Source: an uncultured Clostridia bacterium (GTDB taxonomy: Bacteria; Bacillota; Clostridia; Oscillospirales; Butyricicoccaceae). From it: 32,480 nt of DNA. This document shows, piece by piece, positions 1 to 7,543 of the stretch. Below the pieces are notes generated by a model that did not search any database, was not told the origin of the DNA, and was given only the letters and a program-made list of their open reading frames with translations. The stretch spans positions 1 through 32,480 of the forward strand of contig CANSNO010000017.1 in NCBI GenBank assembly GCA_947648385.1. Reading direction: 5' to 3'. The first letter of the stretch is position 1. Each line of letters starts with the position of its first letter. The position numbers and the translations under genes are program-made.

Positions 1-74
1 TTCATTCCGGCAAAATCTATTTAAGTATACGGGGCCCCCATTAAAAATATCTTCTTTTAATGGGGAGAAACGTC

Positions 75-2687
75 ATGAAATTGATGGCAATAGACGACAA
101 CAGCCTTGTCAACCGCGCCTTTTACGGCGTAAGACCCCTCAGCACCAAGGAGGGCACGCCGACAAACGCCCTTTACGGCTTTTTGAATATGTATTTGAAG
201 CTCCTCGAGGACATTAAGCCCGACGCCGTCTGCGTCTGCTTTGACCTCAAGGCCCCCACCTTCCGCCATAAGATGTACGACGGTTATAAGGCCGGGCGCA
301 AAGCCATGCCCGACGAGCTGGCGGCTCAGATGCCCCTTGTCAAGGAGGCCCTCGACCTGATGGGCGTGCCCCGTATGGAGCTTGAGGGCTTTGAGGCCGA
401 CGACCTTTTGGGCACGCTGGCTGCCAAAAGCCGCGAGAGCGGCGACGAGTGCGTCATAGTCACGGGCGACCGCGACAGCCTGCAATATGTGGCCCAGGGC
501 GCCAAGGTGGCCCTTGTCACCACCCGTATGGGCCTGACCCGGACCGAGGTATATGACGAGGCGCTTTTTGCCGAAAAATACAACGGCATGACGGCCGACA
601 AGATGGTCGACCTCAAGGCCGTCATGGGAGATAAATCGGATAATATACCCGGTGTGCCCGGCATCGGCGAAAAGGGTGCCATGGAGCTTTTGGGCCGCTT
701 TGGCTCTCTGAAAGGGATATATGAAAATCTCGAGACGGCCGAGCTGACCCCCTCCATGAGGAAAAAGCTGACCGAGGGGCGAGACATGGCCTTTTTGAGC
801 TATGACCTGGCCCTCGGAGTCACCGACGCGCCGCTGGAAAAAAGTCCCTCGGAGCTTATGCTTAGGCCGAGGGATGACGGTGGGCTTTATGATTTTCTCA
901 GCCGTACGGAGCTGAAAAGCATTATCAAGCGCCTCGGCCTTGTGCCCACGGCGGCCGAAAACTCTGCCCCTTCCTTTGAGGAAAAGCCCTTTGAGAGGGT
1001 GGAGGACGGAGAGAGGCTCGCGGAGCTTCTGTCGGGAGAGATAACCGCGGCCTTTAATGACAATATGTCGGCCTGCGCGTTTGTCACCGATAAAGGGGTA
1101 TATTACAGCGACAAATCCCTTGCGGCAGATTTTGAGAGTATAATAAAAGACCGCCTTTCAAAGGGCGGCGTGACATACCACGACGCCAAGGGCGCGGCCC
1201 TTTGGATGCTCGAAAGGGGAGGAGAGGCGGCTCCTCCGGCCTTTGACACGGCCATAGCCGCCTATCTCATGTCCCCCACGGGCAATGACTTTTCCCTTGA
1301 AAGCACGGCTCTTTCGACCCTCGGAGTGCCTTTGAACGAGGGCGAGGAGGAGGGCCAGCTTACCCTCGGCGCTCAGGAGACGGGCGAGGAAAAGAGGCTT
1401 TCCCGTCAGGCCCAGATAATACACGCTTTGAAGGAGCGTTACACGGTTCTTTTAAAGGAAAACGGCATGGATAGCCTCCTTGAGGATATCGAGCTTCCCC
1501 TGGTGCCCGTGCTGGCCTCGATGCAGTTCTATGGCATGAGGCTTGACAGCCAAAGGCTAAAGGCCTTCGGCCAAAGCCTCTCGGCCGAGATAAAGAGCCT
1601 CGAGGACAGGATATACGGGCTGGCCGGAAAAAGCTTCAACATCGGCTCGCCCAGACAGTTGGGGCAGGTGCTTTTTGAGGAGCTGGGGCTGAAGGCCGGC
1701 AAAAAGACAAAGACGGGATACTCCACCGACGCCGACACCCTTGAAAAGCTCAGGGGCAGTCACGAGATAATCGGTCTGATACTCGATTACCGCAAGCATA
1801 CAAAGCTTATGTCCACATATGTTGACGGGCTTTTGAAGGTGATAAAGGAGGACGGCAGAGTCCATTCCTCCTTTAATCAGACGGTCACGGCCACGGGCCG
1901 CCTTTCCTCCACCGACCCCAATATGCAGAACATCCCCGTCAGACAGGAGCTCGGCTCGGAGATAAGGCGCTGTTTTATCCCCGAGGAGGGGAGCGTTTTT
2001 CTCGACGCCGACTATTCCCAGATAGAGCTGAGGGTGCTGGCCCATATAGCCCGTGACGCCGACATGAGCGCCGCCTTCGCCGGCGGCGAGGACATACACA
2101 CGGTCACGGCCTCCCAGGTTTTCGGCGTTCCCATATCCGAGGTGACCCACGAGATGCGCTCAAGGGCCAAGGCGGTCAATTTCGGCATAGTTTACGGCAT
2201 ATCGGCCTTTTCCCTCTCGGAGGATATCGGAGTATACCCCAAGCAGGCCCAGCAGTATATGGACGCCTATCTTGAAAAATACCACGGCGTGAGGAATTAT
2301 ATGGAGAATATAAAAAAGCGGGCTCACGAGGACGGCTATGTCACATCGGCCTTCGGCAGGCGCAGGTGGGTGCCCGAGCTGAAGTCGGGCAACTTCAACA
2401 CGCGCTCCTTCGGCGAGAGGGTGGCTCTCAACACCCCCATACAGGGCACGGCGGCCGATATAATAAAAATAGCCATGATAAGGGTATATGACGCTCTTAA
2501 AAAGGAGGGTCTCGGGGCCAGGCTCATACTTCAGGTTCACGACGAGCTGATAATCGAGTGCCCCATTGAGGAGGCCGACAGGGCGTCGGCCATACTCAAA
2601 AGGGAAATGGAGGGGGCCGTCAGCCTTTCGGTGGCCATGAAGGCGGATGTGAGCCGGGGAGAAAACTGGTATGAAGCCAAGAGCTGA
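75..2687 (+). CDS. polA: DNA polymerase I
   Basis: Family A DNA polymerase that fills repair gaps and removes Okazaki primers. The order is an N-terminal 5'-3' exonuclease (about residues 1-290, with the GDKSDNIPGVPGIG helix-hairpin-helix), a vestigial 3'-5' exonuclease region (about 300-470) and the polymerase domain. Motif A is DYSQIELR (D646), motif B has RAKAVNFGIVYG (about 697-708) and motif C is QVHDE (820-824). At 870 residues the length is normal. An ATG at position 60 is in frame, but the Shine-Dalgarno GGGAG lies inside that extension and is well spaced from the ATG at 75, which also gives the usual MKLMAIDDNS start. The proofreading region lacks the FDTE-type acidic motif (AFNDNM instead), so proofreading is probably absent, as in Bacillus-type enzymes. 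The 59 bases upstream hold no clear promoter; transcription may come from outside the window. Confidence 0.97.
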   Translation: MKLMAIDDNSLVNRAFYGVRPLSTKEGTPTNALYGFLNMYLKLLEDIKPDAVCVCFDLKAPTFRHKMYDGYKAGRKAMPDELAAQMPLVKEALDLMGVPRMELEGFEADDLLGTLAAKSRESGDECVIVTGDRDSLQYVAQGAKVALVTTRMGLTRTEVYDEALFAEKYNGMTADKMVDLKAVMGDKSDNIPGVPGIGEKGAMELLGRFGSLKGIYENLETAELTPSMRKKLTEGRDMAFLSYDLALGVTDAPLEKSPSELMLRPRDDGGLYDFLSRTELKSIIKRLGLVPTAAENSAPSFEEKPFERVEDGERLAELLSGEITAAFNDNMSACAFVTDKGVYYSDKSLAADFESIIKDRLSKGGVTYHDAKGAALWMLERGGEAAPPAFDTAIAAYLMSPTGNDFSLESTALSTLGVPLNEGEEEGQLTLGAQETGEEKRLSRQAQIIHALKERYTVLLKENGMDSLLEDIELPLVPVLASMQFYGMRLDSQRLKAFGQSLSAEIKSLEDRIYGLAGKSFNIGSPRQLGQVLFEELGLKAGKKTKTGYSTDADTLEKLRGSHEIIGLILDYRKHTKLMSTYVDGLLKVIKEDGRVHSSFNQTVTATGRLSSTDPNMQNIPVRQELGSEIRRCFIPEEGSVFLDADYSQIELRVLAHIARDADMSAAFAGGEDIHTVTASQVFGVPISEVTHEMRSRAKAVNFGIVYGISAFSLSEDIGVYPKQAQQYMDAYLEKYHGVRNYMENIKKRAHEDGYVTSAFGRRRWVPELKSGNFNTRSFGERVALNTPIQGTAADIIKIAMIRVYDALKKEGLGARLILQVHDELIIECPIEEADRASAILKREMEGAVSLSVAMKADVSRGENWYEAKS

Positions 2688-3126
2688 TTTTGAAATTAAT
2701 TCCTTGTGTGAAGAGGATATTGGGAATATAATAGAAATCGAAAAAGCCAGCTTTTCCGACCCATGGTCGGAAAACGCGTTGCTTTCCTCTGTAAACGGCC
2801 CTTACAGCCTGACGGCCTGCGCCAGAGAGGACGGACGGGTCATAGGGTATGTAATGGGCACAGCCCTTTATGAGGACTGCGAGATAACCAATGTGGCCGT
2901 TTTGCCTCCCTGCCGCGGCAGGGGGGCGGCAAGAGCCATGATGGAGCGTTTTCTCTCCCTATGCCGCGGAAAGGGGGTGGGGCGCGTCCTGCTCGAGGTC
3001 AGGGAGAGCAACGCCGCGGCCGTCGGCCTTTATGCCTCCTTCGGCTTTGAGGTATACGGCAGAAGAAAAGAATATTACAGCGCCCCCACGGAGGACGCCT
3101 TGTTGATGGTGGTGGAACTCAAATAA
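2671..3126 (+). CDS. rimI: Ribosomal protein S18 alanine N-acetyltransferase RimI
   Basis: GNAT-fold acetyltransferase of 151 residues, predicted to acetylate the N-terminal alanine of ribosomal protein S18 from acetyl-CoA. The acetyl-CoA loop is visible as CRGRGAARAM (residues 81-90), preceded by the beta strand ITNVAVLP. RESNAAAVGLYASFGFEVYGRRKEYY (residues 111-136) is the typical RimI C-terminal signature. The start at 2671 lies inside the end of polA (17-base overlap) and is preceded by GGGGAG. The gene directly precedes tsaD, sharing the A of TAATG. This rimI-tsaD pairing is common in Firmicutes and supports RimI over a generic GNAT. Confidence 0.92.
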   Translation: MKPRADFEINSLCEEDIGNIIEIEKASFSDPWSENALLSSVNGPYSLTACAREDGRVIGYVMGTALYEDCEITNVAVLPPCRGRGAARAMMERFLSLCRGKGVGRVLLEVRESNAAAVGLYASFGFEVYGRRKEYYSAPTEDALLMVVELK

Positions 3127-4151
3127 TGCTTATACTCGGAATAGAAAGCTCATGCGATGAAACGGCGGCCTCGGTCAGTCTCGACGGCAGGAGGATACTT
3201 TCAAATGTCGTATATTCACAGATAGATATGCACGCCCTTTACGGCGGCGTAGTGCCGGAGATAGCCTCGCGCAAGCACGCCGAAAAGATAACGGCCGTCG
3301 TCAGACAGGCCGTGGAGGAGGCCGGGATAACCTTTTCACAGCTTGACGCCGTCGGCGCCACCTGCGCTCCCGGCCTTATCGGCGCTTTGCTGGTGGGGGC
3401 CAATTTTGCCAAGGCGTGCAGCCTGATGCTGGAAAAGCCCTTTGTTCCCGTCCATCACATCAGGGGTCATATAGCGGCCAACTATGTCGCCTTTCCCGAG
3501 CTGGAGCCTCCATTTACTGCCCTTGTGGCCTCGGGCGGACACACCCTTATCATAGACGTTTCCGATTATACCGAAATGACTGTTCTGGGAACCACCCGTG
3601 ACGACGCGGCCGGCGAGGCCTTTGACAAAATAGCCCGTGTCCTCGGCCTGCCTTATCCCGGCGGAGCGGCGCTGGACAGGCTCGGACAGGAGGGCGACAG
3701 CGGCCGTTACAGGCTGCCCAGAGCCGTAGTGACGGGACATCCCTATGATTTTTCATTCTCGGGCCTTAAAACGGCCTCTCTCAATCTTATCCACAACGCC
3801 GCACAGAAGGGCGAGGAGATAAGGAGGGAGGATTTGGCCGCCGGAGTTTCGCTGGCCGTAGCCGAGTCGATTGTCCCCAGAGTGGCGGCGGCGGCCCGTG
3901 AAAAGGGACGCGATAAAATAGCCGCCGCCGGAGGGGTGGCCGCCAACAGCGTCCTGAGGGCCATGCTGGAAAGGGAGTGCCGAAAGGCCGGTATAAAGCT
4001 CTATCTGCCCCCCCTCTCCCTCTGCGGAGACAACGGCGCTATGATAGCCTGTCAGGCCTATTATGAGTATCTGGCCGGAAACATTTCCGACAGCGGCCAG
4101 AACTGCTATGCCAACATGAATGTATCCGATAGCTTTAAAAACTATCAATAG
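3126..4151 (+). CDS. tsaD: tRNA N6-adenosine threonylcarbamoyltransferase TsaD
   Basis: Catalytic subunit that transfers the threonylcarbamoyl group to A37 of ANN-decoding tRNAs (t6A synthesis), working with TsaB and TsaE in the cytoplasm. The 341-residue length is normal. Diagnostic features are the N-terminal ILGIESSCDETAASV, the metal-binding HxxxH in VHHIRGHIAAN (H111 and H115), the SGGHT phosphate loop, and the C-terminal AAGGVAANSVLR and CGDNGAMIA motifs. The start overlaps the rimI stop by one base, so the genes are translationally coupled at the end of the polA-rimI-tsaD operon. tsaB and tsaE are not in the window. Confidence 0.97.
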   Translation: MLILGIESSCDETAASVSLDGRRILSNVVYSQIDMHALYGGVVPEIASRKHAEKITAVVRQAVEEAGITFSQLDAVGATCAPGLIGALLVGANFAKACSLMLEKPFVPVHHIRGHIAANYVAFPELEPPFTALVASGGHTLIIDVSDYTEMTVLGTTRDDAAGEAFDKIARVLGLPYPGGAALDRLGQEGDSGRYRLPRAVVTGHPYDFSFSGLKTASLNLIHNAAQKGEEIRREDLAAGVSLAVAESIVPRVAAAAREKGRDKIAAAGGVAANSVLRAMLERECRKAGIKLYLPPLSLCGDNGAMIACQAYYEYLAGNISDSGQNCYANMNVSDSFKNYQ

Positions 4152-4210
4152 ATTACCCTTTGTAATTCAACAAAGAGTTTACCAAAGAACATATGTCCTG
4201 TGAAATAAGC

Positions 4211-4316
4211 TGTTGATAAACGGGCGTAAGGCTGTGGACAGAGGGTGGATAATGTTAACAAAACGGTGACAAATCCAGCCTTTACAGGCTTTTTCTGTGG
4301 AAAACTCTGTGGAAAA
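4211..4316 (+). promoter_or_regulatory. Cluster of DnaA-box-like 9-mers upstream of rex
   Basis: The 230-base gap between tsaD and rex contains five same-strand 9-mers close to the DnaA box complement TGTGGATAA: TGTTGATAA (4211-4219), TGTGGACAG (4233-4241), GGTGGATAA (4244-4252), and TGTGGAAAA twice (4296-4304 and 4308-4316). Four differ from consensus at one base and one at two. The last two are identical and 12 bases apart, about one helical turn. DnaA binding, perhaps controlling rex or titrating DnaA, is inference. Confidence 0.45.
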
Positions 4317-4335
4317 TGTCAATAACTTTGTGTAT

Positions 4336-4341
4336 TATAAT
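4336..4341 (+). promoter_or_regulatory. Candidate -10 element of the rex promoter
   Basis: A perfect TATAAT lies 41 bases before the rex start, immediately downstream of the DnaA-box-like pair. No good -35 hexamer is seen at 16-18 bases upstream, so the promoter may be weak or activator dependent. I did not find a convincing Rex operator (TTGTTAA-N4-TTAACAA type) beside it. Confidence 0.4.
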
Positions 4342-4381
4342 TTTGCCCCTAACTTGTGGGGAGTCAAGGAGACGATAAATT

Positions 4382-5011
4382 ATGGAAAAGAAAGTATCAC
4401 AGGCCGTTATAAAACGCTTGCCCAGATATCATGCTCATCTGGAAGAGCTAAAGGCCGCCGGCGTAATGAAGATATCATCCAAGGACCTCGGAAACAAAAT
4501 GGGCCTGACGGCCTCTCAGGTCAGGCAGGACTTCAACTGCTTCGGCGGCTTCGGTCAGCAGGGCTACGGCTATCGCGTTTCCAACCTCCTTGATTCCATA
4601 GGCTCCATCCTCAAGCTGGATGTCGCCAAGACGGCCGTTATAATCGGCGTCGGCAATCTGGGACAGGCCATAATGAACAATTTCAGCTTTGTCAAGGCCG
4701 GGTTTGACCTTATAGCCGCCTTTGACAGCGACAAAGAGCTCATCGGCAGGGAGATATCGGGAGTCAGGGTCTACGACGTGGCGGAGTTGGAGGATTTCTG
4801 CCGCCGCTACAGCCCCGACGTGGGCGTGCTGACACTGCCCAAGCAGTTTGCCCACGAGACGGCCGCCAAGCTTTGCGGATGCGGCATAAAGGGCATCTGG
4901 AACTTTACTAATATCGACCTGCATCTCGAGATAGATACCGTGCCCGTGGAGAATGTGCATTTTGCCGAGAGCCTCATGGTGCTTTCCTACAGGCTGGGCG
5001 AAAATAAATAA
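4382..5011 (+). CDS. rex: Redox-sensing transcriptional repressor Rex
   Basis: Dimeric repressor that senses the NADH/NAD+ ratio and controls fermentation and anaerobic energy genes. The N-terminal winged helix (about residues 1-80) carries SSKDLGNKMGLTASQVRQDF and FGGFGQQGYGY, which are typical of Rex. The Rossmann NAD(H)-binding domain starts near residue 85 with IIGVGNLGQA (GxGxxG, 89-94). The C-terminal domain-swap helix is FAESLMVLSYRLGE. Length is 209 residues, as expected. The start follows AAGGAG with about 10 bases of spacing. The gene stands alone and converges on tadA; the 38 bases between them contain only an imperfect GC-rich hairpin. Confidence 0.97.
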   Translation: MEKKVSQAVIKRLPRYHAHLEELKAAGVMKISSKDLGNKMGLTASQVRQDFNCFGGFGQQGYGYRVSNLLDSIGSILKLDVAKTAVIIGVGNLGQAIMNNFSFVKAGFDLIAAFDSDKELIGREISGVRVYDVAELEDFCRRYSPDVGVLTLPKQFAHETAAKLCGCGIKGIWNFTNIDLHLEIDTVPVENVHFAESLMVLSYRLGENK

Positions 5012-5049
5012 GGAGACCGGGGCGTGTCCCTCGGCCTCCCGTAAAGAGA

Positions 5050-5499
5050 CTATCTGAGCTTTTTAAAGAAATCGGTCAGCAGGGACGAGCATTCTTTTTC
5101 AAGAAGTCCTCTGTAGAGCTTCGGCTTGAAGCCGAAGGCCTCCTCGAAAATGTTTATCACTCCGCCGCAGGCGCCCATATTCTCGTCGCCGGCCCCGTAA
5201 AAGACCCGTGAGATACGGGCGTTGAGTATGGCCCCGGCGCACATGGGACATGGCTCAAGAGTGACGTACATATCGCAGCCCTCCAGCCGCCGCGAGCCGA
5301 GAGCGCGGCAGGCGTCGCCGATGGCGGCTATCTCGGCGTGCAGAAGGGCGCTCTGCTTTTCCTCGCGCATATTGCGCCCTCGGCCTATTATCTCTCCGTC
5401 CTTAATTATAACGCACCCCACGGGCACGTCGCCCCGTTCTCCGGCCTCCTTGGCCAGATCAAGGGCGCGAGCCATAAAAGCTTCCTGACCTACGCTCAT
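5050..5499 (-). CDS. tadA: tRNA-specific adenosine deaminase TadA
   Basis: Zinc enzyme that deaminates A34 of tRNA-Arg(ACG) to inosine. The cytidine-deaminase fold carries HAE (H54, E56) and TLEPCPMCAGA (C84, C87), which supply the zinc ligands and the proton-shuttle glutamate. The later ARISRVFYGAGDENMGACGG segment matches the TadA family. I prefer the ATG at 5499, giving 149 residues and preceded by AAAAGGA; an upstream in-frame ATG at 5523 would add eight residues but has no ribosome binding site. It converges with rex and diverges from the small membrane protein gene at 5555. Confidence 0.95.
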   Translation of the reverse strand: MSVGQEAFMARALDLAKEAGERGDVPVGCVIIKDGEIIGRGRNMREEKQSALLHAEIAAIGDACRALGSRRLEGCDMYVTLEPCPMCAGAILNARISRVFYGAGDENMGACGGVINIFEEAFGFKPKLYRGLLEKECSSLLTDFFKKLR

Positions 5500-5554
5500 T
5501 TTGTCACCGTCCTTTTCCGTCATTATACAGCTTTTTTTTAAAAAAGGAAACGAT

Positions 5555-5767
5555 ATGAATACCTTTTTGGATATAATTTATTACGCTCTGCCCATTTTGG
5601 CCACCCTTTTCGCGGCCGCAAAAATAGAACCGAAGTTTAAAAACGATTGGGCCCACGGCAAGGTCAATGTCTTTTACATCCTTATCGTGCTTTTTCTCGG
5701 AGGGGTCATATTTATCCTCAATTCCTTTATCTGGGCGACGGCGGCCTTTTTTGCCATAAGGGGTTAA
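5555..5767 (+). CDS. Small membrane protein of unknown function
   Basis: A 70-residue hydrophobic peptide that I do not recognise. Two hydrophobic stretches are visible: about residues 5-22 (LDIIYYALPILATLFAAAK) and about 40-66 (VFYILIVLFLGGVIFILNSF onwards). A short polar, charged loop (EPKFKNDWAHGKVN) lies between them, so a two-helix membrane hairpin is likely. The ATG at 5555 follows AAAAAGGAAACGAT, a good ribosome binding site, and is preferred to the upstream GTG/TTG extensions. It ends one base before the next gene, so the two are probably co-transcribed. Confidence 0.7.
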   Translation: MNTFLDIIYYALPILATLFAAAKIEPKFKNDWAHGKVNVFYILIVLFLGGVIFILNSFIWATAAFFAIRG

Positions 5768-5768
5768 T

Positions 5769-6257
5769 ATGGAAGAGCAGACAAAAAAGATACTGTCCCG
5801 ACTGGACGAATTGAATATAGATTATCAGCTTCACGAGCATCCGCCCGTGGCCAAGGCCCTCGACAGGTTTGAGATGGGACTCGATTTCGGCGCCCGTGTG
5901 TGCAAAAATCTCTTCCTGACGACACGTAACGAGAGCCGCTTTTACGTCCTTATGGAGGATGCCGAAAAGAAGGCCGATTTAAAGCGACTGGCAAGGGCCA
6001 TAGGCAGCTCACGCCTCTGCTTCGCCTCCGACGAGAGGCTTTATGAGCTTATGGGCCAGAAACCCGGCATGGTCAGCCCCCTCGGCGTCATAGAGGACAG
6101 GGAGAGCCGCGTCACCGTCCTGTTGGACGCCGGCCTCAGGGAGGGGAAAATATGCGTCCATCCCAGCGACAACCGCCTGACCCTTGTCATGGATTTTTCC
6201 GACATGGAAAGATATGTAAGGTCGTCGGGCCATGAAATTATTTTTATCGCTCCGTAA
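5769..6257 (+). CDS. YbaK/ProX-family aminoacyl-tRNA deacylase (ProXp-ala/PrdX-like)
   Basis: Free-standing trans-editing domain of 162 residues, related to the INS domain of prolyl-tRNA synthetase. Such proteins hydrolyse mischarged tRNAs, and the ProXp-ala (PrdX) branch clears Ala-tRNA-Pro. The catalytic-lysine motif is CKNLFLTTR (K46), and the conserved GMVSPLGV (residues 100-107) and HPSDNRLTLVM (131-141) segments follow. These match the PrdX pattern better than YbaK itself, but substrate specificity cannot be proved here. It starts just after the membrane peptide gene, preceded by AAGGGG. Its 3' end is 8 bases before a tRNA promoter. Confidence 0.85.
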   Translation: MEEQTKKILSRLDELNIDYQLHEHPPVAKALDRFEMGLDFGARVCKNLFLTTRNESRFYVLMEDAEKKADLKRLARAIGSSRLCFASDERLYELMGQKPGMVSPLGVIEDRESRVTVLLDAGLREGKICVHPSDNRLTLVMDFSDMERYVRSSGHEIIFIAP

Positions 6258-6264
6258 AAAACTG

Positions 6265-6293
6265 TTGACAAAGCATGATATGTGTGGTATTAT
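6265..6293 (+). promoter_or_regulatory. tRNA promoter (TTGACA-N17-TATTAT)
   Basis: A consensus -35 TTGACA (6265-6270) and a -10 TATTAT (6288-6293), or the overlapping TATAAT at 6291-6296 with 20-base spacing, stand 26 bases before the partial tRNA-Ala sequence. This looks like the native promoter of the tRNA-Ala locus. It is now 160 bases from the intact tRNA. Confidence 0.8.
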
Positions 6294-6319
6294 AATCAGG
6301 CAGTTTGGTTCTGCCGCAT

Positions 6320-6341
6320 GGGGGTATAGCTCAGCTGGGAG
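6320..6341 (+). pseudogene. Orphan 5' fragment of tRNA-Ala
   Basis: The 22 bases are identical to the first 22 bases of the intact tRNA-Ala at 6454-6475: the acceptor 5' strand, then TAGCTCAGCTGGGAG of the D arm. After this the sequences diverge (CGGGC here, AGCGC in the intact gene), and no anticodon or T arm follows. It sits exactly where a tRNA would be expected after the promoter. The next 112 bases contain no gene; they hold short inverted repeats (for example CCGCA with TGCGG around 6377-6400, and CCCCTTTGGGG near 6435). Confidence 0.8.
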
Positions 6342-6453
6342 CGGGCTAAGTTAGTAATATGCCCCTTATAAAAACCGCAAAACCTCGCAGTAATGCGGAT
6401 TTCAAAAAAGTTAATATCGTCGTTAGACCCCTTTCCCCTTTGGGGGATTATAC

Positions 6454-6529
<76 letters not shown>

Positions 6530-6548
6530 TGAGAGGTCTAATGACCTG

Positions 6549-6586
6549 AAAAGGCTTGTTATCGTAAGATAACAAGCCTTTTTTTA
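6549..6586 (+). terminator. Rho-independent terminator after tRNA-Ala
   Basis: AAAAGGCTTGTTATC pairs perfectly with GATAACAAGCCTTTT around a GTAA loop, and the pairing runs into a tract of seven T. A smaller hairpin (AGGTC-TAAT-GACCT, 6534-6547) precedes it. It ends the tRNA transcript and separates it from the ICE genes. Confidence 0.93.
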
Positions 6587-6656
6587 TTTCTCAATATATT
6601 TTTAGCCGAACCGACATTTCCACTGTCAATGAAAAAGAAACTTGGAATATTCCTCC

Positions 6657-6715
6657 CCTTACATAGCCGAAATGCGAAAGCGTTTCGGCTATGAGTTTAA
6701 GGAAAGGAGGTAGCC
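6657..6715 (+). promoter_or_regulatory. Leader hairpin of parA
   Basis: CATAGCCGAAA (6662-6672) pairs with TTTCGGCTATG (6683-6693), and the stem closes on a GAAA tetraloop. No T tract follows, so it is not a terminator. The 13 bases CCTTACATAGCCG (6657-6669) recur exactly at 22825-22837 in another leader hairpin. The 3' arm GGCTA (6687-6691) could alternatively pair with TAGCC (6711-6715), just after the Shine-Dalgarno AAAGGAGG, placing it in a loop. Confidence 0.6.
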
Positions 6716-6718
6716 AAG

Positions 6719-7543
6719 ATGAGCAGCTGCAAGACAATAGCCATCTGCAACCAGAAGGGCGGTGTAGGCAAGACTACTACGGCGGTCAACTTGGGTATAG
6801 GACTTGTCATGAACGGTAAGAAGGTATTGCTGGTTGACGCAGACCCACAGGGCGACCTTACCACTTGTCTCGGCTGGAAGGATACGGACGCTCTTTCCGT
6901 GACGCTGGCGACAAAGCTGTCTGAAGTGATGCAAGACGAGCTGAAAGACCCTATGAGTGGTATTCTGCACCATCAGGAGGGCGTTGACCTTGTTCCGGCA
7001 AGTCTTGACCTCTCGGCTCTGGAAATGAGCCTTGTGACGGTGATGAGCCGTGAAACCACGCTGAGGTCATATCTCAGTCAGGTTAAGGAAAATTACGACT
7101 ATATCCTGATTGACTGTATGCCCTCGCTGGGTATGATTACGCTCAACGCCCTTACTGCGGCAGACAGCGTGATTATCCCTGTTCAGGCACAGTATCTTCC
7201 GGCAAAAGGCATGACCCAGCTTTTGCAGACCGTCATAAAGGTCAAAAAGCACATCAACCCTGACCTAAAGATAGACGGAATCCTGCTGACGCTGGTGGAT
7301 GGGCGCACAAACCTTGCCAAAAGCACTGTAGAAGCGCTCAGGACGAACTTTGGCAGCGTGATGAGGATTTATCAGTCCTCGATTCCCATTGCGGTAAAGG
7401 CTGCTGAGGTCAGCTCCAAGGGCAAGAGCATTTATGCCTATGAGCCAAGCAGTCCTGCGTCAAAGGCTTATGCCGACTTTACAAAGGAGGTGTTAGCCGG
7501 TGGCAGGCAGAAAGAGCGACTTCACTCTGCCGACGCTCGATGA
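6719..7543 (+). CDS. parA: ParA/Soj-family partition ATPase
   Basis: Deviant Walker A ATPase of 274 residues that would work with the next gene in segregating or stabilising the element. The Walker A motif is QKGGVGKTT (residues 12-20), with the signature lysine of the MinD/ParA class. Other motifs are the A' box VLLVDADPQGD and the Walker B-like YDYILIDCMPSLG. The start follows AAAGGAGG at good spacing. It overlaps parB by 44 bases, so translation is coupled. Lack of an N-terminal DNA-binding extension makes it type Ib/Soj-like. No palindromic chromosomal-type parS site was noticed nearby. Confidence 0.93.
   Translation: MSSCKTIAICNQKGGVGKTTTAVNLGIGLVMNGKKVLLVDADPQGDLTTCLGWKDTDALSVTLATKLSEVMQDELKDPMSGILHHQEGVDLVPASLDLSALEMSLVTVMSRETTLRSYLSQVKENYDYILIDCMPSLGMITLNALTAADSVIIPVQAQYLPAKGMTQLLQTVIKVKKHINPDLKIDGILLTLVDGRTNLAKSTVEALRTNFGSVMRIYQSSIPIAVKAAEVSSKGKSIYAYEPSSPASKAYADFTKEVLAGGRQKERLHSADAR

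Noticed and set aside
4152..4381. Rex operator in front of rex (self-regulation)
   Set aside because: TGTTAACA occurs once (4254-4261), but the two-half-site TTGTTAA-N4-TTAACAA arrangement is not present.
4297..4593. 98-codon ORF overlapping the rex start
   Set aside because: It begins in the DnaA-box-like region and runs out of frame through rex; rex itself is unambiguous and better supported.
5012..5049. Terminator between rex and tadA
   Set aside because: A GC-rich imperfect hairpin is present but no T tract follows on either strand, so the call is not supported.
6423..6451. Promoter directly before the intact tRNA-Ala (TTAGAC-N17-GATTAT)
   Set aside because: The -10 ends two bases before the tRNA, so transcription would start inside the gene.
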